Assembly: GCF_001293735.1 (NCBI RefSeq)
Contig: NZ_BCAH01000045.1
Coordinates: 1-40,143, forward strand
Length of the DNA: 40,143 nucleotides
From: Limosilactobacillus gorillae
GTDB taxonomy: Bacteria > Bacillota > Bacilli > Lactobacillales > Lactobacillaceae
Direction: 5' to 3'
Below, one piece after another: positions 30,417-37,146 of this stretch. The first letter of the stretch is position 1; each line of letters opens with the position of its first letter. The notes beneath the pieces are model-generated. The model saw only the letters and a program-made list of their open reading frames with translations. It searched no databases and had not been told where the DNA came from. The position numbers and the translations under genes are program-made.

Positions 30417-30992
30417 ATGTACTCATTAGTTGCCTTGATCTGCTCACTAGTTGTTAACCTCGTCCAAGCCTTTAGCTCATATCAAAGCCGTAAGCTGAAC
30501 TATAAGCTCTCACTTGAAAGCATCAAGCGAGATAAAGAAAATGACGAGAAGAACCGTGAGCTCCAAAAAGATATACTGAAGTTGAACCATGAGTTCGATA
30601 TCCAACTTAAAGAGCTATCTAACAAACACCACATACGAGTTACCAAATTGGACGACAGAGTATATATCCATCGTTCATTGATTAATCAAATGGAGGAAGT
30701 GTACTTCAAGTACATCGATTTACTGCTCTCTGAAATCAAGTCATCTAAGACCATGCCAGTAGAGTTCTCTACTGAATGCCAAGCGCTATCGAGTAAGGTG
30801 ATGATCTATTGCCCAGAAGCAATTCAACATATCCAAAATATCTACTCTAATAACATCAGCGATGAACAAGCTGGTGAAGGATATGACCCCAAAGAAGGAC
30901 TTCAAGAGCTTGTTATAAATGGTCTAATCCCGACTCTTTCCAATAGCATCATTTCAGTTGAGCGTAATAACGCCAGTAATCAATCCAACTAA
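30417..30992 (+). CDS. Membrane-anchored coiled-coil protein (moron)
   Basis: A 191-residue protein opposite to the early operon. Residues 2-20 are a membrane segment or uncleaved signal (YSLVALICSLVVNLVQAF). A long coiled coil follows (about 27-75, KLSLESIKRDKENDEKNREL), then a helical acidic domain. An AAAAGGAG ribosome site is present, and TATAAT at 30369-30374 could be its promoter -10. Opposite orientation with its own signals marks it as a lysogenic accessory gene. Superinfection exclusion is possible but unproven. Confidence 0.65.
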   Translation: MYSLVALICSLVVNLVQAFSSYQSRKLNYKLSLESIKRDKENDEKNRELQKDILKLNHEFDIQLKELSNKHHIRVTKLDDRVYIHRSLINQMEEVYFKYIDLLLSEIKSSKTMPVEFSTECQALSSKVMIYCPEAIQHIQNIYSNNISDEQAGEGYDPKEGLQELVINGLIPTLSNSIISVERNNASNQSN

Positions 30993-31124
30993 CATGTAGA
31001 TGGCTACAATGATCAAGAAAACGATAGGCCGCTTGTTTGGGTCGTCCCCCCAAATTGAGAAAGGAATCGTTCCGGCCATTCCTACAAAAGCACCTATTGC
31101 CGCACAAGTAACGATGTGTAACAT
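30954..31124 (-). CDS. Small two-span membrane protein (56 aa)
   Basis: The frame starts MLHIVTCAAIGAFVGMAGTI and ends GLITGVITLN, with hydrophobic stretches at about 3-22 and 34-55. A strong AAGGAGG site lies 7 bp before the ATG. Its last 39 bp overlap the 3' end of the convergent gene at 30417-30992. The function is unknown; it belongs to a row of membrane microproteins on the minus strand. Confidence 0.65.
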   Translation of the reverse strand: MLHIVTCAAIGAFVGMAGTIPFSIWGDDPNKRPIVFLIIVAIYMLVGLITGVITLN

Positions 31125-31147
31125 ACCATAACCTCCTTTTTGCCTGC

Positions 31148-31318
31148 CTAGCGGTTACGCCCGCTGGGCTTTTTTACGTTCTGCGGGTAGCTGTACTTGA
31201 CCGCCATTATCAGGAATGGTAAACAGGCAATCAACGCTAAGACTGGGTGGTCGATCACGTACAATGCAACCGACAGGAAGGCCAGCGTCATACCAGCCAT
31301 AAATTCACTGTTACTCAT
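31148..31318 (-). CDS. Small membrane protein (56 aa)
   Basis: From the ATG at 31318 (after GAAGGAGG) the protein reads MSNSEFMAGMTLAFLSVALY... with two hydrophobic stretches (about 7-24 and 26-40) and a basic end. The start overlaps the stop of the upstream microprotein. The function is unknown. Confidence 0.6.
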   Translation of the reverse strand: MSNSEFMAGMTLAFLSVALYVIDHPVLALIACLPFLIMAVKYSYPQNVKKPSGRNR

Positions 31319-31448
31319 CCTTATGTCCTCCTTCGTAGTCTTCACCACGTAGCCTCATCTCCAGCTCATGGCACCGTTCAGTCAGCAGCAGCTGATTCAA
31401 TGCTAAAGCGACCAAAAGTACGACTAAAATAACAATAATTGGTCCCAT
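31311..31448 (-). CDS. Single-span membrane microprotein (45 aa)
   Basis: MGPIIVILVVLLVALALNQL, followed by an acidic tail ending EGGHKDE. GGAGG precedes the ATG and the stop overlaps the next start by 8 bp, with the next gene's ribosome site lying inside this frame. One membrane helix (3-21) with a charged cytoplasmic tail. No family is recognised. Confidence 0.6.
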   Translation of the reverse strand: MGPIIVILVVLLVALALNQLLLTERCHELEMRLRGEDYEGGHKDE

Positions 31449-31457
31449 TATTTCCTC

Positions 31458-31712
31458 CTAATACTCTTGATAGACCACCAAACGGGGGTCTTGCTTACTC
31501 TTATGCTTTTGCTTACCTAACCAGGTGATGAAACGCTGGTACTCTTGAATGTCCACTCGGCCATCTGGCAGAAATACCCGCCAGCCGTCAGGGTAGTTCC
31601 CTGCTTGCTTACGGCGCCGTTGGTACGTTGACTCTGACATTGGCTTACCGTTACTGTCGTGCCATTCAGCCATAAATTCGGTCTTATTAAGCTGGTATCG
31701 AAACCGATTCAT
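31458..31712 (-). CDS. Small basic protein, possible excisionase-like DNA-binding protein
   Basis: An 84-residue basic protein (MNRFRYQLNKTEFMAEWHDS...). The block MSESTYQRRRKQAGNYPDGWRV looks like a small winged-helix recognition region, and DGRVDIQEYQRFITW follows. The size and composition would fit an excisionase or early regulator. I do not recognise a named family. The ATG two codons after a first ATG was chosen for better ribosome-site spacing. Confidence 0.5.
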   Translation of the reverse strand: MNRFRYQLNKTEFMAEWHDSNGKPMSESTYQRRRKQAGNYPDGWRVFLPDGRVDIQEYQRFITWLGKQKHKSKQDPRLVVYQEY

Positions 31713-31777
31713 AATCATTTCTCCTTCCGTTTAGGTTGTACAATTGACTCATCTCCTAGTGAAAGGAGGTGAAAACT

Positions 31778-32005
31778 ATGTCAAAGCAAATTTGGGTCAG
31801 TCCTCGTTCAAATGGTTGGGCTGTTAAGAGCTCTGGGAGCTCTCGTGCTTCTAAGATCTATGGCACTAAGTCAGAAGCTATTAAAGCCGGTCGTCAACAA
31901 GCTATTAATAACCATGCTGAATTGGTTAGCCAGAAGCGTAATGGTCAAATTAACTTAAAGAACTCATATGGTAATGACCCAATGCCGCCTAAGGACAAGG
32001 ATTAA
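31778..32005 (+). CDS. DUF2188-like small basic protein
   Basis: A 75-residue protein starting MSKQIWVSPRSNGWAVKSSG. The pattern (W-V-x-P..x-x-W-x-V-K, then KSEAIKAGRQQA) matches DUF2188, a small domain common in phages and plasmids. AAAGGAGGTGA precedes the ATG. It reads against the early operon and has the first of three similar leaders. Confidence 0.7.
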   Translation: MSKQIWVSPRSNGWAVKSSGSSRASKIYGTKSEAIKAGRQQAINNHAELVSQKRNGQINLKNSYGNDPMPPKDKD

Positions 32006-32094
32006 TTCTTGTAAACTGGCATGAATCGAACCCTGAGGCCTTCAATAGTTTCACAGTCGTCATCTGTGATTACTGCTAAGATCTTGGGGTTCTT
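31997..32094. repeat. 98-bp direct repeat, copy 1
   Basis: Identical over 98 bp to 32856-32953. Copy 1 spans the end of the DUF2188 gene and the 3' half of the convergent 60-aa gene. Copy 2 holds only that 3' half fused to a copy of the leader at 32201. The junction lies at similar CTT(C/T)TCG stretches (32092 and 32201). Confidence 0.9.
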
Positions 32095-32184
32095 TTCGTC
32101 TGTCTCAACGATAATCCGTGAGTAATCGGACATTGGCTTTTGGCACTTATTAGTTGCCTTTTCAAACTCTTTAACCGTTCTCAT
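32002..32184 (-). CDS. Hypothetical protein (60 aa)
   Basis: A 60-residue protein starting MRTVKEFEKATNKCQKPMSD. A short helix is followed by beta strands (RIIVETDEKNPKILAVITDDD). AAGGAGG lies upstream of the ATG. Its stop overlaps the convergent DUF2188 stop. A truncated duplicate of its 3' half lies at 32860-32953. The function is unknown. Confidence 0.6.
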   Translation of the reverse strand: MRTVKEFEKATNKCQKPMSDYSRIIVETDEKNPKILAVITDDDCETIEGLRVRFMPVYKN

Positions 32185-32200
32185 TACTCATCCCTCCTTT

Positions 32201-32249
32201 CTTCTCGGTTGTATACTTAAGTCATCCCCTGATGAAAGGAGGTGAGAGT
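32201..32249 (+). promoter_or_regulatory. Repeated leader B (GGTTGTATACTTAAGTC ... AAAGGAGGTGA)
   Basis: Near-identical to 32951-33000 (leader C) and similar to 31729-31777 (leader A). Each directly precedes a small plus-strand gene. The shared TGTATACT could be an extended -10; no matching -35 is obvious. Leader B also faces the divergent gene at 32184. Confidence 0.5.
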
Positions 32250-32648
32250 ATGAAGTTGAAACATGATTGTGTACGATACGTCTTGCTTACGTTAGAAGCG
32301 CAGGGATTAGGTATGTTGCATTCTGGAGTTGAACTTTCCCAACTACTTCCAGAAATGGTTAATAGCCGATATTCCGAAGACGATATAACATACACACTCT
32401 TACAACTACTTGATGGTAAATATATAAATGCGGACTATCAGAAATACGCTCTTGGTTTCTCGCTGATTGTTTTTGACATAACTTGGTCCGGACATGAACT
32501 TCTTGATTCAATTCGCGATGATGAAGTATGGAATCAAACCAAGAAAGTAACTAGCTCCATCAAGTCAGTTTCTATTGGGGTCCTTAAAAATGTAGCTACT
32601 GCTGTTCTTACTGGAATCATCAAACAAAAGACTGGATTGCCGCTTTAA
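32250..32648 (+). CDS. DUF2513-like protein
   Basis: A 132-residue protein starting MKLKHDCVRYVLLTLEAQG, the N-terminal signature of DUF2513. The body looks like a winged-helix domain (YSEDDITYTLLQLLDGKYINADYQ, FDITWSGHELLDSIRDDEVW), and a C-terminal helix (SVSIGVLKNVATAVLTGII) may be membrane-active or a dimer helix. It has the second repeated leader. Its last 84 bp overlap a convergent ORF. The role is unknown, possibly a DNA-binding regulator. Confidence 0.7.
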   Translation: MKLKHDCVRYVLLTLEAQGLGMLHSGVELSQLLPEMVNSRYSEDDITYTLLQLLDGKYINADYQKYALGFSLIVFDITWSGHELLDSIRDDEVWNQTKKVTSSIKSVSIGVLKNVATAVLTGIIKQKTGLPL

Positions 32649-32822
32649 GCTAATCTGATAGTCATTGCCATCAATGTTTACGAAAAGGTTTCTTACTGGA
32701 TGGCCTAGTATCCGTCTGTACATTTCCCTTTCATAATCGGAAACGTTTGTAATCACGCTTGCTGTTCCTGTTGATAGTAGTTGTTTATGACCGTTTTCAA
32801 TTGTGTAGTAAATGGTTTCCAT
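32565..32822 (-). CDS. Hypothetical protein (85 aa), possibly with a recombinant C-terminus
   Basis: It starts METIYYTIENGHKQLLSTGT with a GAGG ribosome site. The first 60 residues look like a normal protein. The last 25 (QSSLLFDDSSKNSSSYIF...) are the antisense of the convergent DUF2513 gene end and look like read-through after recombination removed the original stop. The function is unknown. Confidence 0.45.
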   Translation of the reverse strand: METIYYTIENGHKQLLSTGTASVITNVSDYEREMYRRILGHPVRNLFVNIDGNDYQISLKRQSSLLFDDSSKNSSSYIFKDPNRN

Positions 32823-32855
32823 ATTTATGTTTTCCTCGCCTGACTGTAGCTTCAA

Positions 32856-32953
32856 AAGGATTAATTCTTGTAAACTGGCATGAATCGAACCCTGAGGCCT
32901 TCAATAGTTTCACAGTCGTCATCTGTGATTACTGCTAAGATCTTGGGGTTCTT
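32856..32953. repeat. 98-bp direct repeat, copy 2
   Basis: Identical to 31997-32094 and joined directly to leader C, a copy of 32201 onward. Compared with the parental arrangement the 106 bp between 32095 and 32200 are missing. The 60-aa gene is only a 3' fragment here. Confidence 0.9.
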
Positions 32954-33000
32954 CTCGGTTGTATACTTAAGTCATCCCCTGGTGAAGGGAGGTGAAACTT
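32951..33000 (+). promoter_or_regulatory. Repeated leader C
   Basis: Matches leader B (32201-32249) almost base for base up to the ribosome site (GAAGGGAGGTGA), then leads into a different gene. Conservation of leader with exchange of gene suggests cassette-like replacement. Confidence 0.5.
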
Positions 33001-33312
33001 ATGAGTTATGGTTTTGAAGATATGGTCAATAAGCTTAACCAAATGCAGAGGAATATAGAGTCATTAGGCGGCACTCACTCTATTCCATTTGACGAACTTT
33101 TTGATCAAAATTTTTTGCTTGATCATACGAGTGGCACTTTTTCCGCATTTGACGACTTCTTTAAAGCTGGTAAATTTGGCAAGCTTACTTTTAAAGAGGT
33201 CCCAGATGATGAGTGGGATAAGTGGGTAAAGAAATCAACCGATTTCAATTCCTGGAGTGAAATGCAGATGAGCGCTACTCAGGCATATGTTGCTAAGAAA
33301 ATTGGCTTTTAA
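33001..33312 (+). CDS. Hypothetical phage protein (103 aa)
   Basis: Starts MSYGFEDMVNKLNQMQRNIE, then HSIPFDELFDQNFLLDHTSG, ends SATQAYVAKKIGF. The pattern (FPFDELFxxxF, SFDD, PDDEWDKWV) recurs in small proteins of Gram-positive phages and mobile elements, but I know no function. It has leader C upstream with a strong ribosome site. Confidence 0.65.
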   Translation: MSYGFEDMVNKLNQMQRNIESLGGTHSIPFDELFDQNFLLDHTSGTFSAFDDFFKAGKFGKLTFKEVPDDEWDKWVKKSTDFNSWSEMQMSATQAYVAKKIGF

Positions 33313-33316
33313 TTAA

Positions 33317-33469
33317 CTAGTTAAGATCATTCAGTTGTTCCATCAGCTGGATGGTCTTTTCGATTTCTTCGTTCAGTTTTTGAAAAGATAGAGTTACCTT
33401 TTTTACTTTCTTTAAGCCCTTAACCCTCACATCAATTAAGATTTCTTGATTTTTCATTTCTTCATTCAT
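33317..33469 (-). CDS. Small coiled-coil protein (50 aa)
   Basis: Starts MNEEMKNQEILIDVRVKGLK and ends LMEQLNDLN. A short strand region is followed by a heptad helix. GGAGG lies 7 bp before the ATG. It directly follows the antirepressor gene in the early operon (12-bp gap). The function is unknown. Confidence 0.6.
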   Translation of the reverse strand: MNEEMKNQEILIDVRVKGLKKVKKVTLSFQKLNEEIEKTIQLMEQLNDLN

Positions 33470-33481
33470 CCCTATACCTCC

Positions 33482-34282
33482 CTACAGTCCCAGATCGTCG
33501 TCTTCTTGTTCGATAAGTGGCAGAATGCCATTTGCCTTAAGCAACTCGTACAAGAATAAGCGTCCTTTTTGCGTCCAAGTCGTGTTGATCTTGGTGTGCA
33601 CGCGTCCATCATGGCCTGTAATCGGAATAGTCCGACTAGCGATGTATCCCTTGCCTTGATACTTGGCATACAGGATCCATTGATTGTTGACCTTACGTTG
33701 TACGCCATGCTCCTTCAGTAATTTATTGAAGCTTACAGCACTCATGCCGTAATCCTGAGCTACCTGTGTGGTCGTGATGTCATCTTTACTGTCGATGATC
33801 ACATCAACGTAATTAGCCTTCTTGTTGGCTACTTCCAGTTCGGCAGACAAGGCTTCGATTTCCCTATCTTTATCAATCAGACGTTGGCCGGCTTGCATCA
33901 GAAGCTTGCCTAACGCTTCCTTGCTGTGAGTAATCTCGTAAGCCGTTTTGTCTGTAATATATGCCCCGTGCTTGCGGATTGATGGAAGGACTTCTGAAGC
34001 AACCCAATCCGTGAACCGCTCTGCATTTTTGGCGTGTGATTTGAATGCCAGTTTGTACAGGCCAGCTTCGCTAATTACCGTTGCTTTCTGTTTTCCACCG
34101 GGGGTCGGTAAAACACCGACCCCTTTGAATTTCTCTGGAACATTATCACGAATGGCATCAGCAGTACGTTTGTATCCCAAAATTTCAGCCACGTCTTTTC
34201 CGACAAAGTATGGTTCACCGTCAATTAGTAAAGTCCGTACTTGCTGATTGTTAAAGTCAAATAATTGGATTTCGTTTTTCAT
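33482..34282 (-). CDS. Antirepressor with BRO-N and KilA-C (ANT) domains
   Basis: A 266-residue protein. BRO-N domain at about 1-110 (YFVGKDVAEILGYKRTADAI, then SEAGLYKLAFKSHAKNAERF). Coiled coil at about 118-155. KilA-C/ANT domain at about 160-260 (TTQVAQDYGMSAVSFNKLLK, ending LLKANGILPL). Such proteins counter the phage repressor or regulate early genes. Encoded right after the Cro-like gene; TTAGCTAA operator-like dyads lie just upstream of its ribosome site. Confidence 0.9.
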   Translation of the reverse strand: MKNEIQLFDFNNQQVRTLLIDGEPYFVGKDVAEILGYKRTADAIRDNVPEKFKGVGVLPTPGGKQKATVISEAGLYKLAFKSHAKNAERFTDWVASEVLPSIRKHGAYITDKTAYEITHSKEALGKLLMQAGQRLIDKDREIEALSAELEVANKKANYVDVIIDSKDDITTTQVAQDYGMSAVSFNKLLKEHGVQRKVNNQWILYAKYQGKGYIASRTIPITGHDGRVHTKINTTWTQKGRLFLYELLKANGILPLIEQEDDDLGL

Positions 34283-34300
34283 TGTTCTTCCCCTTTTTCG

Positions 34301-34317
34301 TTAGCTAAATTAGCTAA
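34301..34317. promoter_or_regulatory. Operator-like pair TTAGCTAA x2
   Basis: Two perfect TTAGCTAA palindromes at 34301-34308 and 34310-34317, overlapping the Cro-like stop codon. The same octamer occurs at 34644-34651 and 34665-34672 in front of the repressor gene. Confidence 0.6.
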
Positions 34318-34529
34318 CTAACGTTTAAAAAAATATCCAGCGGTAGATTGAGAAGCTGGCTCGACCGAATTGCAACATCAGTTGATAGCTTTACTCGACC
34401 AGTCAGCATCGATGATAAGTAGTTCGGAGTAATCCCCACCTGCTTGGCGAACCATCCTCTCTTAATTCCACGCTCTTTTAAGATCTGAGACAATAGCTCA
34501 CTTGCGTTTGGTTTCAAAACCGAGGTCAT
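34314..34529 (-). CDS. Cro-like XRE-family regulator
   Basis: A 71-residue HTH_XRE protein (LSQILKERGIKRGWFAKQVG, then TPNYLSSMLTGRVKLSTDV). It is the first gene of the leftward early operon, transcribed from the promoter at 34579-34606 and divergent from the CI-like repressor. The expected role is to repress the repressor promoter during lytic growth. GAAAGGAGG precedes the start. Confidence 0.85.
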   Translation of the reverse strand: MTSVLKPNASELLSQILKERGIKRGWFAKQVGITPNYLSSMLTGRVKLSTDVAIRSSQLLNLPLDIFLNVS

Positions 34530-34549
34530 ATTGCACCTCCTTTCAGTTA

Positions 34550-34606
34550 GCTGTTTCAGCTAGCTAGCTATGTAATTTAGTATACTCGCTGAAACAGCGA
34601 AGTCAA
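34550..34606 (-). promoter_or_regulatory. Early lytic promoter with embedded operator
   Basis: Minus strand TTGACT (34601-34606), 16-nt spacer, TATACT (34579-34584). The dyad GCTGAAACAGC (34588-34598) lies within the spacer, and its copy GCTGTTTCAGC (34550-34560) lies downstream in the leader. A repressor on the first site would block polymerase directly. Confidence 0.8.
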
Positions 34607-34643
34607 CAAAATATTTAAATAATTTCGCTAAAGTTAATAAAAG

Positions 34644-34672
34644 TTAGCTAAATAGTTGTATTATTTAGCTAA
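34644..34672 (+). promoter_or_regulatory. Repressor-gene promoter region with TTAGCTAA dyads
   Basis: TTAGCTAA at 34644-34651 and 34665-34672, 21 bp (two helical turns) apart, flank TATTAT (34659-34664), a likely -10 for the CI-like gene. No strong -35 is seen, as is common for maintenance promoters. Confidence 0.55.
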
Positions 34673-34688
34673 AAAGGTGGTACTTATA

Positions 34689-35036
34689 ATGTCATTATTC
34701 AGTGAACGACTAACTAATTTAAGAGAGGCTAACAGCTGGTCGAAAACGTATGTAGCAAAGCAAATTGGGTTATCATCAATGCAAACCTACGCTAATTGGG
34801 AATACGGCCGAACTGAGCCGGATTTCTCTAACGTTACTAAGCTCGCCGACCTCTTTGCCGTCACCACCGACTACCTACTAGGTCGACCCGAAAACGAAAA
34901 AACCGCAAATGATCAATCACTCACGGAAAACCAAAAATTGGTTGCGTATTCAATTGACCCAGATATCACCGACGAGGAACGCAAAGACATCATAGAACTC
35001 GTTAAAATCGCTATGAAGAATCGGCGGCGGATTTAG
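34689..35036 (+). CDS. CI-like XRE repressor without peptidase domain (ImmR type)
   Basis: A 115-residue protein. HTH_XRE at 1-62 (FSERLTNLREANSWSKTYVA ... TYANWEYGRTEPDF, ending VTTDYLLG), then a short acidic C-terminal helix. There is no LexA-like self-cleaving domain, so induction by RecA-stimulated autoproteolysis is unlikely. The gene directly downstream encodes an ImmA-like protease, the partner that cuts such repressors in ICEBs1-type switches. I chose the ATG at 34689, after AAGGTGG. Confidence 0.85.
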   Translation: MSLFSERLTNLREANSWSKTYVAKQIGLSSMQTYANWEYGRTEPDFSNVTKLADLFAVTTDYLLGRPENEKTANDQSLTENQKLVAYSIDPDITDEERKDIIELVKIAMKNRRRI

Positions 35037-35049
35037 AGGGTGTCGTCCT

Positions 35050-35331
35050 ATGACTGACTTGGAGAAGCTAGAGGATCAATATCCAGAACTTCGATTTTGG
35101 GCAATTGATATTCCTAATCCGCACTTTCATGGGCTAATCAAAGGTACGGACGTCTATATCAACGCCAACGACGATGACTTAACTCAACTTAAGACGGCGT
35201 TACATGAGGTCTTCCACCATGAAGTAGATTACGGCGACCTCTCGGACATCCGCCGTGTGGAAGTGATCAAAGAAGAAGGCCAGGCTATCCGGTTCGCCAC
35301 CCGCCTGGTCAAGGACTACGCCCAAAACTGA
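35050..35331 (+). CDS. ImmA/IrrE-type metalloprotease (short)
   Basis: A 93-residue protein with the zinc motif HEVFHHE (HExxH, residues 57-61), preceded by DVYINANDDDLTQLKTALHE as in ImmA proteins. Shorter than usual but complete around the active site. It lies 13 bp after the repressor gene. The expected role is to degrade the repressor on DNA damage or another signal. Confidence 0.82.
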   Translation: MTDLEKLEDQYPELRFWAIDIPNPHFHGLIKGTDVYINANDDDLTQLKTALHEVFHHEVDYGDLSDIRRVEVIKEEGQAIRFATRLVKDYAQN

Positions 35332-35361
35332 TAAAATATATGAAAAAAGGAGCGATTCAAA

Positions 35362-35736
35362 GTGGCTAGAACTGAACTGACCCCTCAAGATAAAGAATAT
35401 AAAAAAATTATTTCTTCACGGCTAAATGATTTACTCTCTAAAAGTGGTCGAAAGCAAATTGACATAACTAGGACTGTCGGCATCCACGCAAGCACTCTTA
35501 CTGGTTACTTCAAGGGCACTAGGCTTCCATCACCTCAAAACGTGGAAAAACTAGCTAAGTATTTCAATGTTGATAAATCTGATATTGACCCACGCTTCAC
35601 CCCCACCGCCCCAGACGAAGACCGCAATACTGCTGACCTCGCTGATGATGACACCATCTTCACCTTCGAGGGTAAGCCCATTCCTGAGCAGGATCTGGAA
35701 TACATGAAACGGTTGCTTAGAGGCGGGAGAAAATAA
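35362..35736 (+). CDS. Second XRE-family regulator
   Basis: A 124-residue protein with GTG start after AAAAGGAG. HTH_XRE at about 12-75 (ISSRLNDLLSKSGRKQIDIT, then STLTGYFKGTRLPSPQNVE). The acidic C-terminal part contains FEGKPIPEQDLEYMKRLLRG, a tail common in phage and plasmid XRE repressors. It may control the downstream lysogenic genes or be a second immunity repressor. Confidence 0.82.
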   Translation: MARTELTPQDKEYKKIISSRLNDLLSKSGRKQIDITRTVGIHASTLTGYFKGTRLPSPQNVEKLAKYFNVDKSDIDPRFTPTAPDEDRNTADLADDDTIFTFEGKPIPEQDLEYMKRLLRGGRK

Positions 35737-35749
35737 GGAGGATATACGC

Positions 35750-36520
35750 ATGCATGACGACCTAAATTTGGGCATAGGGTATCAGATCTTCGAATCATTT
35801 CCCGAATCAACCCAAGAAGCCTTTTTAAACCCTTCGGCAAGAACAATTGGCCAAGCGCTAAATGGACTAGTTTTATTCTTCACTTCGCCTTTGCTTAAAC
35901 TAGGTATTGTTAAAAAAGCAGAACTAGAAAAATTCAAACATGATATCCAGCAGGAAACCCAAAAAATTCCAGAACAAAACCGTGATAACTCTAAATTAGG
36001 CTTGGTGGTTAAAGCTATAGAAGAGGCTAAGTATCAGCTCAGTGAAGATAAAATCAGGGCTATGTATGCAAAGCTGATTGCGTCAACTGTAGACAACAGG
36101 AAAAACGGCCTTGTAACCCCTAGATTGGCTACTGCTATGTCGCAAATGGGGCCAAATGACGCTGTATTGTTAAAGTACATAAACGAGCAGGAAGGCCATG
36201 TTGTCCCATTTGGGTATTTCATCAAAAAAGATAATGTAGGAACTTCGACCATATCAAAAAAGAGTATCGATTTCCTTAAAGCCGGTACTCTCATAAACCA
36301 AGATATTTCATTAGATGTTCTTGATTCGCTAGGTATTATCGAAGTCAAACATGATACATGGCTAACTAACGAATTATTTAAGCCAAGTTACGACAGATTA
36401 GAAGAATCCATCAGAGTAGAAATTCACGACAAATTCAATGCGGAAGAAACTGAATTTACCAAAGGGTGCATCAAAGTTACTGATTTTGGTGAAGCTCTTC
36501 TCCGATGCATTTTTTTATGA
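35750..36520 (+). CDS. DUF4393 / Abi-alpha-like protein
   Basis: A 256-residue protein with the DUF4393 pattern: a hydrophobic helix near 36-55 (ALNGLVLFFTSPLLKLGIVK), KIPEQNR, and the central block YQLSEDKIRAMYAKLIAST at about 94-112. Family members are often next to phage repressors, and some are annotated as abortive-infection-like. AAGGAGG precedes the ATG; it follows the XRE gene by 13 bp. A defence role is possible but unproven. Confidence 0.78.
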   Translation: MHDDLNLGIGYQIFESFPESTQEAFLNPSARTIGQALNGLVLFFTSPLLKLGIVKKAELEKFKHDIQQETQKIPEQNRDNSKLGLVVKAIEEAKYQLSEDKIRAMYAKLIASTVDNRKNGLVTPRLATAMSQMGPNDAVLLKYINEQEGHVVPFGYFIKKDNVGTSTISKKSIDFLKAGTLINQDISLDVLDSLGIIEVKHDTWLTNELFKPSYDRLEESIRVEIHDKFNAEETEFTKGCIKVTDFGEALLRCIFL

Positions 36521-36614
36521 GCAATTCCACTGCAGCTACTTGTGCTTCATCTAACACTACTTTTCCAAAAGTATCTGATTCATAAATCACTTTCCCATGT
36601 TCTAATTTTAGCAT
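36477..36614 (-). CDS. Possible small convergent protein (45 aa)
   Basis: The minus-strand frame MLKLEHGKVIYESDTFGKVV... ends KCIGEELHQNQ, with AGGAG 8 bases before the ATG. Its last 44 bp overlap the 3' end of the DUF4393 gene. It looks protein-like and fills the gap before the next plus gene, but no family is recognised. Confidence 0.45.
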   Translation of the reverse strand: MLKLEHGKVIYESDTFGKVVLDEAQVAAVELLIKKCIGEELHQNQ

Positions 36615-36645
36615 TCTATATCTCCTAAGAATCGAGGTGGCAAAA

Positions 36646-37071
36646 TTGACCGAGATTAGCAGCTACCTAGAGAAGGTGGCTTTTAACCACAACATTAATG
36701 TTATCTGGACTGACAAACTGGCTCCTGAAACCCCGCCAGGCTGTTCGCTTCTTTATCGCAGTATTGTTATGAATCTTAACTGGCATCACCCCACTGAAAT
36801 TTCGTTTCAGCTCGCCCACGAAATTTCGCACATCTTGAATGGCGATGAGACTGATATTTGTTTCTATCATGCTACTTTCACTGGCAAACAGTCCGTTGAG
36901 TACAAAGCAAACACCGGTGCCGTTAAGCTTCTAGTTCCATTTTATTGTCAGAATGTACCAAAAGAAAGTATTAACGTCTATGACTTTATGGAATCACACG
37001 AAATACCAAGCTATCTTGACAATGTAGTCAGAGAAGAAGTCCACAACTATTATGTTTCGGGTAAGCATTGA
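36646..37071 (+). CDS. ImmA/IrrE-type metallopeptidase, second copy
   Basis: About 141 residues: an ImmA-like domain with LAHEISHILN (HExxH), NVIWTDKLAPETPPGCSLLY before it and EYKANTGAVKLLVPF after, as in ImmA-type proteins. The TTG at 36646 has the best ribosome-site spacing (GAGGTGG, 5 bp); a GTG at 36637 lies inside that site. It may act on the second XRE regulator (35362-35736). Confidence 0.78.
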   Translation: MTEISSYLEKVAFNHNINVIWTDKLAPETPPGCSLLYRSIVMNLNWHHPTEISFQLAHEISHILNGDETDICFYHATFTGKQSVEYKANTGAVKLLVPFYCQNVPKESINVYDFMESHEIPSYLDNVVREEVHNYYVSGKH

Positions 37072-37146
37072 TTACCTACGTTCAAACGTGATCGACGCTA
37101 AAAGCTGAAAAATAAAAATCCCTCTCGGGAGAAAGGACATAGTAAA

